Notes under the pieces: generated by a model | Database searches by the model: none | The model's input: only the letters and a program-made list of their open reading frames with translations | Told to the model about the DNA's origin: nothing | Shown here: in pieces, positions 14,844 to 24,411 of the stretch | Numbering within the stretch: position 1 is the first letter of the stretch | Layout: every line of letters starts with the position of its first letter | Made by a program: the position numbers and the translations under genes | Assembly (NCBI GenBank): GCA_903927945.1 | Contig: CAIYOZ010000110.1 | Span: 1-36,376 of the forward strand | Source of the DNA: an uncultured Bacteroidales bacterium | GTDB taxonomy: Bacteria; Bacteroidota; Bacteroidia; Bacteroidales; Paludibacteraceae | Length of the DNA: 36,376 nt | Reading direction: 5' to 3'

Positions 14844-16622
14844 ATGAACAAACTCATCAACACCGTTAAATCTATTTATCTTCGTCAACCAATTTTGGTT
14901 ATCTTATTCATCAGTGCCCTATTGACCATCCCATGGATTACTATGGGTGAGTTCTACACCAAAGGAGAGCCACGGGAGGCCACTGTTGCCACTTGTATAC
15001 TCAATACGGGCAATTGGGTATTACCGGCTGATTATGCCGACGAGGTGGCTTATAAGCCGCCATTCACGCACTGGTTTATTGCAGCCTTCTCACTGCCACA
15101 GGGTCACGTGAGTGAAACAACCGCCAGGTTACCGTCAGCTTTAGGATTGATCGGCATTACGATGTTGTTTTTCGTAATACTGCACAAACGAAAAACAAAG
15201 GTACAGGCCATTTTGGCAAGCCTGATCTTACTTACCAGTTTTGAAATGCATCGCTCGGGGATAGAGGCACGTGTGGATATGACCCTTGCCTTCTTCATGA
15301 TTGCCGGACTGTTCAGCCTCTTCAAATGGGAAGAGAAAGGGTTGAAAGGATATCCGGTGCTGATCCCTATCTTCCTGGGAGGAGCTGCTCTGGTAAAAGG
15401 GCCGGTAGGTATTGTACTGCCCTGCCTTGTATTCGGAATCTATTTATTGATCGTGCAAAGGTATTCATTGTGGAAAATCATTCTAAAAAATATTGTGGTG
15501 GCATTACCTGCTTTAGCAATCCTGTTGCTTTGGTATGTGCTGGCATATCAGCAAGGGGGAACTCATTTTTTACAAATTGTATACGCTGAAAACTTTGGAA
15601 GATTCTTTGGCGGAAATAGTCAGGAAATGGGCATTTCCTATGATCTGGGGCATGAAGGACCTTTCTGGTATTATTTACCGGCCATAATTCTGGGATTTCT
15701 ACCGTGGTCGTTTTTATTGATCTTTAGTGCATTCGCCATTTCTTATAAAAAGCTGTGGAAGAATTTCATTCCTCACAAATCAGCTTTTTGGCAAAGGTTA
15801 GCTGGAATGGATAAATTTACGCTCTTCAGCATTGTTTCGGTCCTTGTTATTCTTGGGTTCTATGCGATACCGATTTCTAAACGAAGTGTCTATATTATGC
15901 CCGCTTATCCATTTGCGGCTTACTTACTTATGCTTCTGTATGAATGGGCACTAGAGATTAAACCGAAATTAATCAAAGGAATTGCATATATCATAATGAC
16001 TTTTTCAGGGCTGATCCTTATGATTCAGTTAATCTTTCATTCTGTAAATTTAGATGACATCGTGGGACCTTTGTTCCATAATTCAAGAACACAGCATGAT
16101 ATCGGAACCATATCAAACGGGTTGCAACATCCTACTATGCTAGCTATTTTAATGTGGGTATTATTGCTTGCATCATTTATTTTTTGTGGCGCATTCATAA
16201 GAAGAAAAAACTCATTAACCCTTTTGTTTGGCACACTGTTTTTATTTATTTGCCTGCAGATTTCTCTGGAAGCATCTGTATTTCCGGTGTTTAAAAATTC
16301 GTATTCTTCCCGTCCTTTTGCAGAAAAGATTCAAGCAAAATATAACCTGAATGGAAATACGTATGTATATGTCAACCTAAGAGATTTCCCCAACCTGTAT
16401 GGGTTAAATTTCTACCTGGGAAATCATTTCAGGAACTTTGAAAAAGAACTTCCCAAAGAAGGATATTTTATCACTGGTTCAACCATGATCGATAAAATCA
16501 GACTTAAATTTTCCGGAAAATACAGTTTCAAAGAACTTGAAAGGACCTCTGATAAATTCAATGACTATAATGACATCATGATCCTCTATCAGATTACGAA
16601 AAAAAATAAAAATCAGAACTGA
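14844..16622 (+). CDS. GT39/ArnT-like membrane glycosyltransferase
   Basis: This is a 592-residue integral membrane protein of the PMT/ArnT (GT-C fold) class. It transfers a sugar from a polyprenyl-phosphate donor to lipid or protein on the outer face of the inner membrane. The first periplasmic loop holds GEFYTKGEPREA (about 35-46), the acidic/Arg motif expected to bind donor phosphate and act in catalysis. About 11-12 hydrophobic segments follow, then a soluble C-terminal part (about 495-592). Start 14844 was chosen because a TATCTTTG promoter box lies between it and the upstream in-frame codon at 14808. The acceptor is unknown; lipid A or another surface glycan is possible. The gene stands alone and is followed by a terminator at 16639. 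Confidence 0.85.
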   Translation: MNKLINTVKSIYLRQPILVILFISALLTIPWITMGEFYTKGEPREATVATCILNTGNWVLPADYADEVAYKPPFTHWFIAAFSLPQGHVSETTARLPSALGLIGITMLFFVILHKRKTKVQAILASLILLTSFEMHRSGIEARVDMTLAFFMIAGLFSLFKWEEKGLKGYPVLIPIFLGGAALVKGPVGIVLPCLVFGIYLLIVQRYSLWKIILKNIVVALPALAILLLWYVLAYQQGGTHFLQIVYAENFGRFFGGNSQEMGISYDLGHEGPFWYYLPAIILGFLPWSFLLIFSAFAISYKKLWKNFIPHKSAFWQRLAGMDKFTLFSIVSVLVILGFYAIPISKRSVYIMPAYPFAAYLLMLLYEWALEIKPKLIKGIAYIIMTFSGLILMIQLIFHSVNLDDIVGPLFHNSRTQHDIGTISNGLQHPTMLAILMWVLLLASFIFCGAFIRRKNSLTLLFGTLFLFICLQISLEASVFPVFKNSYSSRPFAEKIQAKYNLNGNTYVYVNLRDFPNLYGLNFYLGNHFRNFEKELPKEGYFITGSTMIDKIRLKFSGKYSFKELERTSDKFNDYNDIMILYQITKKNKNQN

Positions 16623-16638
16623 TTATTTCTCAATTTAA

Positions 16639-16671
16639 AACCCGCTGCAAGAAAAGTTCTTACAGCGGGTT
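16639..16671 (+). terminator. intrinsic terminator after the glycosyltransferase gene
   Basis: AACCCGCTG (16639-16647) pairs with CAGCGGGTT (16663-16671), with inner pairing of AAGAA and TTCTT. The start of the stem is preceded by AATTTAAAA, and TATTT follows. It is bidirectional in shape and lies between convergent genes. Confidence 0.8.
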
Positions 16672-16697
16672 ATTTAGACCAACAACTCCGTTTTTTA

Positions 16698-17477
16698 TCA
16701 TTTGTTTAAATTATCATACTTTTTAGTTTCATTATCGAATTTCTCCATAAACTTCTTTTGAAACTTTGCTTGAAATTCAATATCACCAATGTATAAGTCC
16801 TCTTCTGGAAATTTGTATTCTATAAACTCGGCAATATGTTCAAATCGTAAACGATAGTCCAGATGTTCCATGGAAAGCAAGTAAAAGTAAACCACCCAAC
16901 CATCCATATCCAGTTGCTGAATAACCGGATAATATTTGAAAACAGGAGGCTGAATCACTTCAATAAATTCATACCTCAATTGATCCTTCAGGTTATAAGA
17001 TTCCGAAAATTCTTTCTTGGCCAATTCGTAAAGCTCATTTTTCTGACTGTATGTTAATGATTTAATTGAATCAAAAACTGAACGGTTTATAAATTTGGAG
17101 CTTTTCTTATGAATTTCCCATCGTTCTAATTCAGGATATTTATCTCGCAGATTTATTGATTCAGTATGGTCTATCATCAAATCGTACAATCTCAATAAAA
17201 AATTATGTCCTGTTATTTTTATCTCATTTTGAATTGCATTTAATACAGAAAAGCGATGTTCGGTGTCAATAACCGGATAATGTTTTATTAATAATTTTTT
17301 AATTGCCGAAGCTAGCTCATGCATAGTCGGACAATACACATCCTTGTAGAAAAGTTTTATTTCAATGGTTGGTTCGACAAACTCACTTATGCCACGTGCA
17401 AAATATGAGAAATTATCGTTATACCAGATATCAAATTTCGATTTCTTATTGTTAACTTTATTAAAGTCATTAAACAT
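16698..17477 (-). CDS. soluble protein of unknown family
   Basis: The protein has 259 residues. I do not recognise the family. It is rich in Phe, Tyr, Lys and Glu and looks mostly helical, with no signal peptide and no membrane segment. It has a single cysteine (YCPTMHEL, about residue 49). The middle part (about 115-175) is strongly charged, and the C-terminal third contains YPVIQQLDMDGWVVYFYLLSMEHLDYRLRFEHIAEFI. Start 17477 is an ATG with a near-consensus TATCTTTA box (17500-17493, minus strand) about 16 bp upstream. AT content is higher than in the neighbouring nuo genes. It is flanked by two terminators, so it is an independent unit. Its length and sustained codon structure support a real gene. 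Confidence 0.65.
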   Translation of the reverse strand: MFNDFNKVNNKKSKFDIWYNDNFSYFARGISEFVEPTIEIKLFYKDVYCPTMHELASAIKKLLIKHYPVIDTEHRFSVLNAIQNEIKITGHNFLLRLYDLMIDHTESINLRDKYPELERWEIHKKSSKFINRSVFDSIKSLTYSQKNELYELAKKEFSESYNLKDQLRYEFIEVIQPPVFKYYPVIQQLDMDGWVVYFYLLSMEHLDYRLRFEHIAEFIEYKFPEEDLYIGDIEFQAKFQKKFMEKFDNETKKYDNLNK

Positions 17478-17629
17478 AATTTCTAAATAGATTAAAGATA
17501 GTTGATAATTTTCATAACATTAAGGCAGGTGGTTTTTTTACATATGAATAAAACAAACTCACCGATAAGTTTATTGTCCGAATTGTTTTCACGTAAGTAT
17601 GTTTAACTTATATTGAGCATGATAAATGA

Positions 17630-17662
17630 AAGAGGCTATCCGTTAAAAACGGATAGCCTCTT
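17630..17662. terminator. bidirectional terminator between the unknown gene and the TPR gene
   Basis: A 15-bp perfect stem (17630-17644 with 17648-17662) has a 3-nt loop. T5 follows on the plus strand, and a shorter T-run follows on the minus strand. It lies 25 bp after the TPR gene stop. Confidence 0.85.
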
Positions 17663-17686
17663 TTTAAGTAGACGTTAAAAAAATAA

Positions 17687-18907
17687 TTACATAGCGTCAA
17701 TTTCTTTCTTTATGGCTTCAAAATCGGCATCCATCTTCAAACGATAATACAATGTTTTAAGAGTTTTCTTAAATTCTATTTCTTTTGGATTAAGTTCTGC
17801 TGCTTTTTTGAAGAAAGGAAGTGATTTTCTGAATTCATCATCCACCTTCTTTGATTCAATGTTATAAAGCTTGTTATCTTTGATCTTATTAGCCTCTTCC
17901 GACTGTTTTACGGCCCTGTTGAAATACAACCGTCCTTTTCCTGCATATGCATCTGCCATAGTAGGGTCCAATTCAATTGCTTTATCAAAAGCAGCCAAGG
18001 CGTCGTCAAAATTTCCTAACGATTCATCCAGGTTACCTTTTACATATCGGTAGTGAGCCAAATTTGGTTCTCTTGCAATAGCTTTATCCAGGTATTGAAG
18101 TGCATCCTTTGTTTTACCTGAAAAAATAAAGTAATTAATCAGATTCTGTAAAAACCAGGCATCAGTAGGGAATATCTCGATACCTTCCTTTAGTGTTTTT
18201 ACGAAATTCACTGTATCCTTTTTATCTGCATATTCTGTGTAGAGTGATTGATAGACAGACTTCGTTTCGTATTTCTTATCCTTCAGGCCTTCATAAATAC
18301 CAATTGCCTTGTCATGCATATTTGCATTCGCGGCGGATACAGCCGTATAATAAGAAATCATATAATAAGTGGAATCAATTTTGATTTCATTATTCATGAT
18401 TGGCAATTTTGGGATATTCAAATATGCCTCAAAGGTTTCAACAGAACCTTTATAGTTTTTCTTTTCAAATTGAAATGCTCCATAAGCAATCAGATTCTGC
18501 TGAATGGAATAGTAATCTTTAAAGTAGCCTTTGATATCTTTTACATAGTGTGGCTTCACTTTTCCTTTTGCATCTGGTAGTTGATCCAGTTTGATAGCAT
18601 TCAGGAAATAATTGTACGATTCCATCAAAGCAGTACCTTTTGCGATTGTATCAAAAGGCATCTTTAATAAAGCTTTTTGATATAGCTGTTCATTTTGCTT
18701 ATTACCAATCAAACCGGCAACATACCATGTTTCAGCCAGATTTTTGGTTGTTGAGTCTTTTAAAGCTAATTTGATAGCTTCCCGGGCGCCGCTAAAATCA
18801 GGATTTTCCATTAAAGCCTTATTCTTTGCTTTTGAAACATTTGCCTTTTGTGCAAAAGAAAGTGTAAAGCTTATCGCTAAAAACAGGGATAAAATAATTT
18901 TTTTCAT
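17687..18907 (-). CDS. exported TPR-repeat protein
   Basis: The 406-residue protein starts with a signal peptide, MKKIILSLFLAISFTLSFAQ, with likely cleavage after FAQ. The reading frame stays open 54 codons further upstream, but that extension overlaps the gyrA coding end and lacks signal-peptide character, so ATG 18907 was chosen. The rest is helical with several tetratricopeptide repeats, clearest near the end: DALQYLDKAIAREPN, then LAHYRYVKGNLDESLGNFDDALAAFDKAIELDPTMADAYAGKG, then SLPFFKKAAELNPKEIEFKKTLKTLYYRL. These are protein-protein interaction scaffolds; the partner is unknown. It lies 73 bp downstream of gyrA on the same strand and probably shares its transcript. A TPR gene next to gyrA is, from memory, a recurring arrangement in Bacteroidales. 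Confidence 0.85.
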   Translation of the reverse strand: MKKIILSLFLAISFTLSFAQKANVSKAKNKALMENPDFSGAREAIKLALKDSTTKNLAETWYVAGLIGNKQNEQLYQKALLKMPFDTIAKGTALMESYNYFLNAIKLDQLPDAKGKVKPHYVKDIKGYFKDYYSIQQNLIAYGAFQFEKKNYKGSVETFEAYLNIPKLPIMNNEIKIDSTYYMISYYTAVSAANANMHDKAIGIYEGLKDKKYETKSVYQSLYTEYADKKDTVNFVKTLKEGIEIFPTDAWFLQNLINYFIFSGKTKDALQYLDKAIAREPNLAHYRYVKGNLDESLGNFDDALAAFDKAIELDPTMADAYAGKGRLYFNRAVKQSEEANKIKDNKLYNIESKKVDDEFRKSLPFFKKAAELNPKEIEFKKTLKTLYYRLKMDADFEAIKKEIDAM

Positions 18908-18980
18908 GACGTGTAATAGTTTTATATTAATAATTAGATAAAAGAACTGATAACCCTGTATCAGTTCTTTCCGGTGAAAA

Positions 18981-21572
18981 TTAATCTTCTGTAGTTTCTT
19001 CCAATTCGGTGGATTCGTCCATTTCAGGTATGTCTTCCATTTCAATAACCTGACCTGCGATAATTTCATCTACGATGATTTCTTCCAGAATTTCTTCCGA
19101 AATACTTTCCGACTGAACTTTACAAACTGAGGCAATTTCATCATTCCTTTTTTCAAGGTTGATTAATCGGACTCCTTGAGTGGCACGTCCCATTACACGG
19201 AAATCAACACATTTCAACCGAATAGTGATACCCGATTTATTGATAATCATTAAATCACTTTCGTCAGTCACATTCTTTATGGCTACCAACTTCCCGGTTT
19301 TTTCAGTAATGTTGATAGTTTTAACCCCTTTACCCCCACGATTGGTGATACGGTAAACTGCTTCTCCGTTTTCTTCATCCAACAAAGTACGTTTTCCATA
19401 TCCCTGTTGCGATACAACCATGATGTTTTCATTGTCTTCCTTGTTTACACAAATCATACCAATTACTTCATCCTGGCCATCGTCATCCAATGTCATTCCG
19501 CGAACACCTGTTGCTGTACGACCCATTTCACGTACTTTCGACTCGTGGAAACGAATTGCACGACCATTGCGGTTAGCCATCAATACTTCGGTATTACCAT
19601 CCGTTAAACGTACCTGTATTACCTGATCATCTTCACGAATGGTGATTGCATTCACACCGTTTTGACGGGGACGCGAATAAGCCTCTAACGAAGTCTTTTT
19701 GATTACACCATTCTTAGTACCAAAAATCAAATAATGAGAGTTGATATATTCAGGATCATTCAAACCTTTTACACGTATAAATGCATTTACTTTATCCGAT
19801 CCATCGATATTCAACATATTTTGTATAGCACGGCCTTTCGAGTTTTTACTTCCTTCAGGAATGTCATATACTTTCAACCAGTAACATTTCCCCTTTTGCG
19901 TAAAGAACAACATGGTGTTGTGCATCGAAGCCGGATAAATATATTCTATAAAGTCTTCGTCACGCGAATCACTACCCTTGGATCCTACTCCACCACGGTT
20001 TTGAGCCCTGAATTCAGTAAGAGCGGTACGTTTAATATATCCTAAATGAGATATGGTAATAATCATTTCATCATCCGAATAGAAATCCTCAGGATTAAAT
20101 TCTTCGGAAGAATAAACAATCTGTGTCCGACGAACATCGCCATATTTTGCTTTCACTTCCAGAAGTTCATCTTTAATGATCTGCATCCGTATCTCCACAT
20201 TTTCAAGAATTTCTTTTAAATGAGCGATCAGGTTTAATACCTCTTCATATTCGGCACGAAGTTTATCCTGTTCCATTCCTGTCAGCTGACGCAAACGCAT
20301 CTCTACAATTGCCCTGGACTGAATATCCGATAAACCAAAACGTTCCATTAAATGAGTCCTGGCTTCTTCTGGGGTTTTTGAATCACGTATAATCCGAATG
20401 GCCTCATCCAGGTTATCCAGTATGATCATAAAACCTTCCAGTAAATGAGCTCGCTTTTCAGCTTCTCCCAACTCGAAACGGGTACGCCGAATCACAACCT
20501 CATGACGGTGTTCCACGAAGTAATGGATCAGTTCCTTTACGTTCAACATGCGTGGACGACCATGAACCAAAGCAATGTTATTGACACTAAAGGAAGATTG
20601 AAGAGCAGTATATTTGAACAATTTGTTTAATACAACACTTGAATTGGCATCTCGTTTAATATCTACGACGATGCGCATTCCTTCACGGTCAGATTCATCG
20701 TTGATATGAGCAATGCCTTCCACCTTCTTATCTTCCACTAAAGCAACAATAGCCTTGATCAGTTCAACTTTATTTACCTGATAAGGGATTTCATTGATAA
20801 TGATCTTTTCGCGGCCCTGAGCGTCTGTTTCAATCTCAACCTTTGAACGGACAACTATTCGTCCACGTCCTGTTTCGAAAGCTTCCTTTACTCCTGCATA
20901 CCCGTAAATAATACCTCCGGTAGGAAAATCAGGTGCCTTTATATATTTTAATATCTCAGATATTTCGATGTTGTTATCGTTAATGTAAGCAATTGTGGCA
21001 TCAACTACTTCTGTCAGATTGTGAGGAGCCATATTGGTAGCCATACCCACAGCAATACCTGATGATCCGTTCACCAGTAAATTTGGAATACGACTCGGCA
21101 GAACAGTTGGTTCTTTTAATGTATCATCAAAATTCAACTGAAAATCAACGGTATCCTTATTTATATCTACCAGCATATCTTCCGACAGCTTGCGAAGTCG
21201 TGCTTCAGTATAACGCATGGCAGCGGGGCTATCACCATCAATGGAACCAAAGTTACCCTGACCATCCACCAACGGATAACGCATCGACCAGTGTTGTGCC
21301 ATACGTACTAACGTACCATAAATGGATGAATCACCATGTGGGTGATATTTACCCATGACTTCCCCAACGATTCTGGCAGATTTTTTATAGGGTTTATCGG
21401 AGTTATTTCCCAATTCGTTCATTCCAAATAACACCCTGCGGTGTACCGGCTTAAATCCATCACGTACATCAGGCAATGCACGGGAAACAATTACCGACAT
21501 GGAATAATCGATATACGAAGATTTCATCTCTTCGTCAATGTTTACCTTAATAATTCTGTCTTGATCAATCAT
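18981..21572 (-). CDS. gyrA: DNA gyrase subunit A
   Basis: GyrA is the cleavage and strand-passage subunit of DNA gyrase, which introduces negative supercoils. The protein has 863 residues. The catalytic tyrosine is Tyr121 in [10 protein letters not shown], and the quinolone-resistance region [17 protein letters not shown] carries Ser82 (E. coli Ser83). Gly86 replaces the E. coli Asp87. The N-terminal winged-helix/tower/coiled-coil part runs to about residue 490. The C-terminal beta-pinwheel follows, with a GyrA-box-like NRGGKG at about residue 735. The last 40 residues are very acidic. Start 21572 gives a typical N-terminus. ispE lies 159 bp upstream on the same strand, and TACTTTAG (minus strand, near 21614) could be a weak -7 box of gyrA's own promoter. 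Confidence 0.97.
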   Translation of the reverse strand: MIDQDRIIKVNIDEEMKSSYIDYSMSVIVSRALPDVRDGFKPVHRRVLFGMNELGNNSDKPYKKSARIVGEVMGKYHPHGDSSIYGTLVRMAQHWSMRYPLVDGQGNFGSIDGDSPAAMRYTEARLRKLSEDMLVDINKDTVDFQLNFDDTLKEPTVLPSRIPNLLVNGSSGIAVGMATNMAPHNLTEVVDATIAYINDNNIEISEILKYIKAPDFPTGGIIYGYAGVKEAFETGRGRIVVRSKVEIETDAQGREKIIINEIPYQVNKVELIKAIVALVEDKKVEGIAHINDESDREGMRIVVDIKRDANSSVVLNKLFKYTALQSSFSVNNIALVHGRPRMLNVKELIHYFVEHRHEVVIRRTRFELGEAEKRAHLLEGFMIILDNLDEAIRIIRDSKTPEEARTHLMERFGLSDIQSRAIVEMRLRQLTGMEQDKLRAEYEEVLNLIAHLKEILENVEIRMQIIKDELLEVKAKYGDVRRTQIVYSSEEFNPEDFYSDDEMIITISHLGYIKRTALTEFRAQNRGGVGSKGSDSRDEDFIEYIYPASMHNTMLFFTQKGKCYWLKVYDIPEGSKNSKGRAIQNMLNIDGSDKVNAFIRVKGLNDPEYINSHYLIFGTKNGVIKKTSLEAYSRPRQNGVNAITIREDDQVIQVRLTDGNTEVLMANRNGRAIRFHESKVREMGRTATGVRGMTLDDDGQDEVIGMICVNKEDNENIMVVSQQGYGKRTLLDEENGEAVYRITNRGGKGVKTINITEKTGKLVAIKNVTDESDLMIINKSGITIRLKCVDFRVMGRATQGVRLINLEKRNDEIASVCKVQSESISEEILEEIIVDEIIAGQVIEMEDIPEMDESTELEETTED

Positions 21573-21731
21573 CTATTTCTATTTTTGTTACAATCTTAAA
21601 AATCGCACTAAAGTACTGCTTTTTCTTCGATTAGACAAGGAAAACAGTAAATAATTACGAACTTATCGCAGGTTACTTTTCAAATAATATGATTAAAAAT
21701 TTTCATTTTTTATCATATCTATATTTAACGG

Positions 21732-22550
21732 TTATCCCATTATTCCTCCAGTAATAAAACAACCCTCAAAAGACACTTTTTCCGGCAGTAAATATTCAAA
21801 TATACCGTATACTGAAGATCCCGATCCTGACATGGAGACATACTCCGCACCCAAATCGTACATCGTATTCTTGATCATTTCAATCTCGAAATGTTTTGAG
21901 AAAACTGATTCCTCAAAATCATTCAAGATATTATCTTTCCATTCATGTATGGGTCTTTGGATCAGCTCCTCGAGTGAAAACTGAGGTTTCTTGGGTCTAA
22001 CAAGTGAATATGCCTCAGGAGTCGAAACATGTATTTCCGGCTTTACCAGAAGTAAATAGTATCCCTTCAATGAGATTTTGACAGGTTTAAATATATTCCC
22101 GGTACCTGAGGCAAAGACAGGTTTATTTTTTATGAACACAGGACAATCAGCACCCAAAACAGATGCGTATTTTTGTAATCTGGCAGGTGTAATCTTCAAT
22201 TCAAATAACTCGTTTAATCCCTTAAGCATAAATGCAGCATCTGATGAACCGCCCCCAAGTCCGGCACCAAAAGGAATCTGCTTAACCAGTGATATATCCA
22301 CGGGTGGAAATTGATAGTCTGAACGGAGCAAATGATAGGCTTTAATGATCAGATTGTCTTCCGGATCACCCCCAAGTTCAATGCCTGAAGAGGAAAAGCT
22401 ATAATCCATACAGGTTTCTGAGGATTCTATTTCCAACACATCATTCAATCCAATCGGATAAAAGACGGTCTCGATATTATGATACCCATCCGGACGCTTT
22501 TCAATTACGTTTAGTCCTATGTTTATCTTGGCATTCGGATAAAAAAGCAT
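21732..22550 (-). CDS. ispE: 4-diphosphocytidyl-2-C-methyl-D-erythritol kinase
   Basis: IspE phosphorylates CDP-methylerythritol at the 2-hydroxyl in the non-mevalonate isoprenoid pathway in the cytosol. The protein has 272 residues and is a GHMP kinase. Motif 1 is NAKINIGLNV with Lys8, the ATP loop is PFGAGLGGGSSDAA (93-106), the catalytic Asp is Asp135 in GADCPVF, and motif 3 is SMSGSGSSVYGIF near residue 240. It is slightly shorter than the E. coli enzyme. It is divergent from dnaB, with a TATCTTTG box at 22613-22606 on the minus strand about 56 bp before the ATG. It implies that the organism makes isoprenoids by the MEP route. Confidence 0.96.
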   Translation of the reverse strand: MLFYPNAKINIGLNVIEKRPDGYHNIETVFYPIGLNDVLEIESSETCMDYSFSSSGIELGGDPEDNLIIKAYHLLRSDYQFPPVDISLVKQIPFGAGLGGGSSDAAFMLKGLNELFELKITPARLQKYASVLGADCPVFIKNKPVFASGTGNIFKPVKISLKGYYLLLVKPEIHVSTPEAYSLVRPKKPQFSLEELIQRPIHEWKDNILNDFEESVFSKHFEIEMIKNTMYDLGAEYVSMSGSGSSVYGIFEYLLPEKVSFEGCFITGGIMG

Positions 22551-22605
22551 GTTGAAAGTATTATGGAAGATGTGACTACTCGAAAAAATAATTTGAAACT
22601 TTATT

Positions 22606-22613
22606 CAAAGATA
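22606..22613 (-). promoter_or_regulatory. -7 box for ispE
   Basis: On the minus strand this reads TATCTTTG, an exact TAnnTTTG match, 56 bp before the ispE start. No clear -33 TTTG is seen. Confidence 0.45.
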
Positions 22614-22725
22614 AACCTTTTTTTATAATATTGAAAATTGTTGTAATATTCAACAAATACTATCGGGACTAAAGTTATGAACAAACTGTTGAAACATTTC
22701 TTCCAATAGATTCGAAAATGTTTTG

Positions 22726-22733
22726 TACTTTTG
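22726..22733 (+). promoter_or_regulatory. -7 box for dnaB
   Basis: TACTTTTG is an exact TAnnTTTG match 40 bp before the dnaB ATG. The expected -33 TTTG is not obvious. Confidence 0.5.
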
Positions 22734-22773
22734 AGACCGTTTCAAATTAAAATAATTTTTCAATTCACATTTT

Positions 22774-24330
22774 ATGGCTGAAAAACATAACTATACGAAA
22801 AAACCCACTACCCCTACTCCTATTCCTGCAAACGAATTTGGTAAATTACCGCCTCAGGCTCCTGAATTGGAAGAAGCTGTGCTGGGTGCCATCATGATTG
22901 AGAAGGATGCTTATTCACTTATCTCTGAAATCCTGAAACCTGAATGCTTTTACAAAGTAGCCCATCAAAAGATATTTGAAGCTATCATGACGTTGGCTAT
23001 GCACCAGGAACCGGTGGATATGCATACCGTAACTGAACAATTGAGAAAGATCGGAACCATTGATGATGTAGGGGGTCCGTATTATATTACATTACTCACA
23101 GCTAAAGTTTCTTCAGCAGCCCACCTGGAATATCATGCCAGGATCATCGTCCAGAAGTTCCTGGCACGTGAACTGATACGCATTTCAAGTGAAATACAAA
23201 CAAAGGCATTTGATGATAAATCGGATGTGGATGATTTAATGCAGGAAGCTGAAGGTTTACTTTTTGAAGTTTCTCAAAGAAATCTTAAAAAGGATGTGAC
23301 CCAAATCAGCCCCGTCATTGATGAAGCAATCAAACGTATGCAGGTTGCAGCCACTAAACAAGGTGCAAGTGGTGTGGCTACCGGTTTTCACAGTCTGGAT
23401 AAAATCACTTCAGGTTGGCAAAAATCCGATTTAATCATTATTGCAGCCCGTCCTGCCATGGGTAAAACAGCTTTTGTGCTTTCAATGGCTAAGAATATGG
23501 GGGTGGATTACAATCAACCGGTAGCTATATTCTCGCTTGAAATGTCCAATGTTCAGTTGGTTAATCGTCTGATCATGAATGTATGTGAACTGGAAGGTGA
23601 AAAAGTAAAAAACGGACAACTGAGCACGGAAGAGTGGACAAAGTTGGATAAAGATATTAAAGAATTAATCGACGCACCTATTTATGTGGACGATACCCCA
23701 AGTTTATCGGTTTTCGAACTAAGGAGTAAAGCACGCCGGTTGGTAAAAGAACACAATGTACAGTGTCTGATCATCGACTACCTGCAATTGATGAATGCCA
23801 GTGGTATGAGTTTTGGTAGTCGTGAACAGGAGGTAAGTATCATTTCCCGCTCCTTAAAAGGACTGGCAAAAGAACTGGATATTCCTATCATAGCCCTGTC
23901 ACAGTTAAATCGTGGTGTAGAAGGCCGATCCGGATTAGAAGGCAAGCGTCCTCAGCTTTCCGACTTGCGTGAATCGGGTGCTATCGAACAGGATGCCGAC
24001 ATGGTATGCTTTATCCATCGTCCTGAATACTACCATCTTACCGAAGATGCCAATGGAAATTCATTAATAGGTATTGCTGAGATCATCATTGCAAAACACC
24101 GTAATGGCGCCACTGGTGACGTACAATTGAAATTTAGGAATACCTATGCTAAGTTCATGAACAAAGACGATAGGGATAAAGATGATAACCCCTTCAATTC
24201 AGGATATCAGATAATTTCTTCCAAAATGAATGAAGGAGGTGATAATTTTTATGGTGACTCTGCCATTATGACTCCCCAGGGTTCGAATCCATTATTAGGT
24301 AACGGACGAAAAGATGAGGTCCCATTTTAG
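22774..24330 (+). CDS. dnaB: replicative DNA helicase DnaB
   Basis: DnaB is the hexameric helicase of the replication fork. The protein has 518 residues. The N-terminal domain (about 26-130) begins with PPQAPELEEAVLGAIM. Walker A is ARPAMGKT with Lys231, followed by FSLEMS (253-258). Walker B is CLIIDYLQLM (331-340), and the SQLNRGVEGR and LSDLRESGAIEQDAD motifs follow. The domain is uninterrupted, so no intein is present. About 20 extra Thr/Pro/Lys-rich residues precede the N-terminal domain. The C-terminal 60 residues are a polar tail. It is divergent from ispE and ends at a 56-nt perfect palindrome. Confidence 0.97.
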   Translation: MAEKHNYTKKPTTPTPIPANEFGKLPPQAPELEEAVLGAIMIEKDAYSLISEILKPECFYKVAHQKIFEAIMTLAMHQEPVDMHTVTEQLRKIGTIDDVGGPYYITLLTAKVSSAAHLEYHARIIVQKFLARELIRISSEIQTKAFDDKSDVDDLMQEAEGLLFEVSQRNLKKDVTQISPVIDEAIKRMQVAATKQGASGVATGFHSLDKITSGWQKSDLIIIAARPAMGKTAFVLSMAKNMGVDYNQPVAIFSLEMSNVQLVNRLIMNVCELEGEKVKNGQLSTEEWTKLDKDIKELIDAPIYVDDTPSLSVFELRSKARRLVKEHNVQCLIIDYLQLMNASGMSFGSREQEVSIISRSLKGLAKELDIPIIALSQLNRGVEGRSGLEGKRPQLSDLRESGAIEQDADMVCFIHRPEYYHLTEDANGNSLIGIAEIIIAKHRNGATGDVQLKFRNTYAKFMNKDDRDKDDNPFNSGYQIISSKMNEGGDNFYGDSAIMTPQGSNPLLGNGRKDEVPF

Positions 24331-24348
24331 AAAATGGTCAATAAAATA

Positions 24349-24404
24349 TTAGTAATAAAAAAATGCGGAAGGTTTTAAAACCTTCCGCATTTTTTTATTA
24401 CTAA
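24349..24404. terminator. 56-nt perfect palindrome, bidirectional terminator
   Basis: Arms 24349-24376 and 24377-24404 are perfectly complementary with no loop. The GC-rich core ATGCGGAAGGTTTT is bounded by A7 on one side and T7 on the other, so it makes an intrinsic terminator in both directions, between dnaB and the convergent transporter gene ending at 24412. Confidence 0.92.
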
Positions 24405-24411
24405 CTAATAT

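Noticed and set aside
18908-19069. Longer N-terminus of the TPR protein
   Set aside because: The 54 extra codons overlap the gyrA coding end on the same strand in another frame and lack signal-peptide features. The next Met starts a typical signal peptide.
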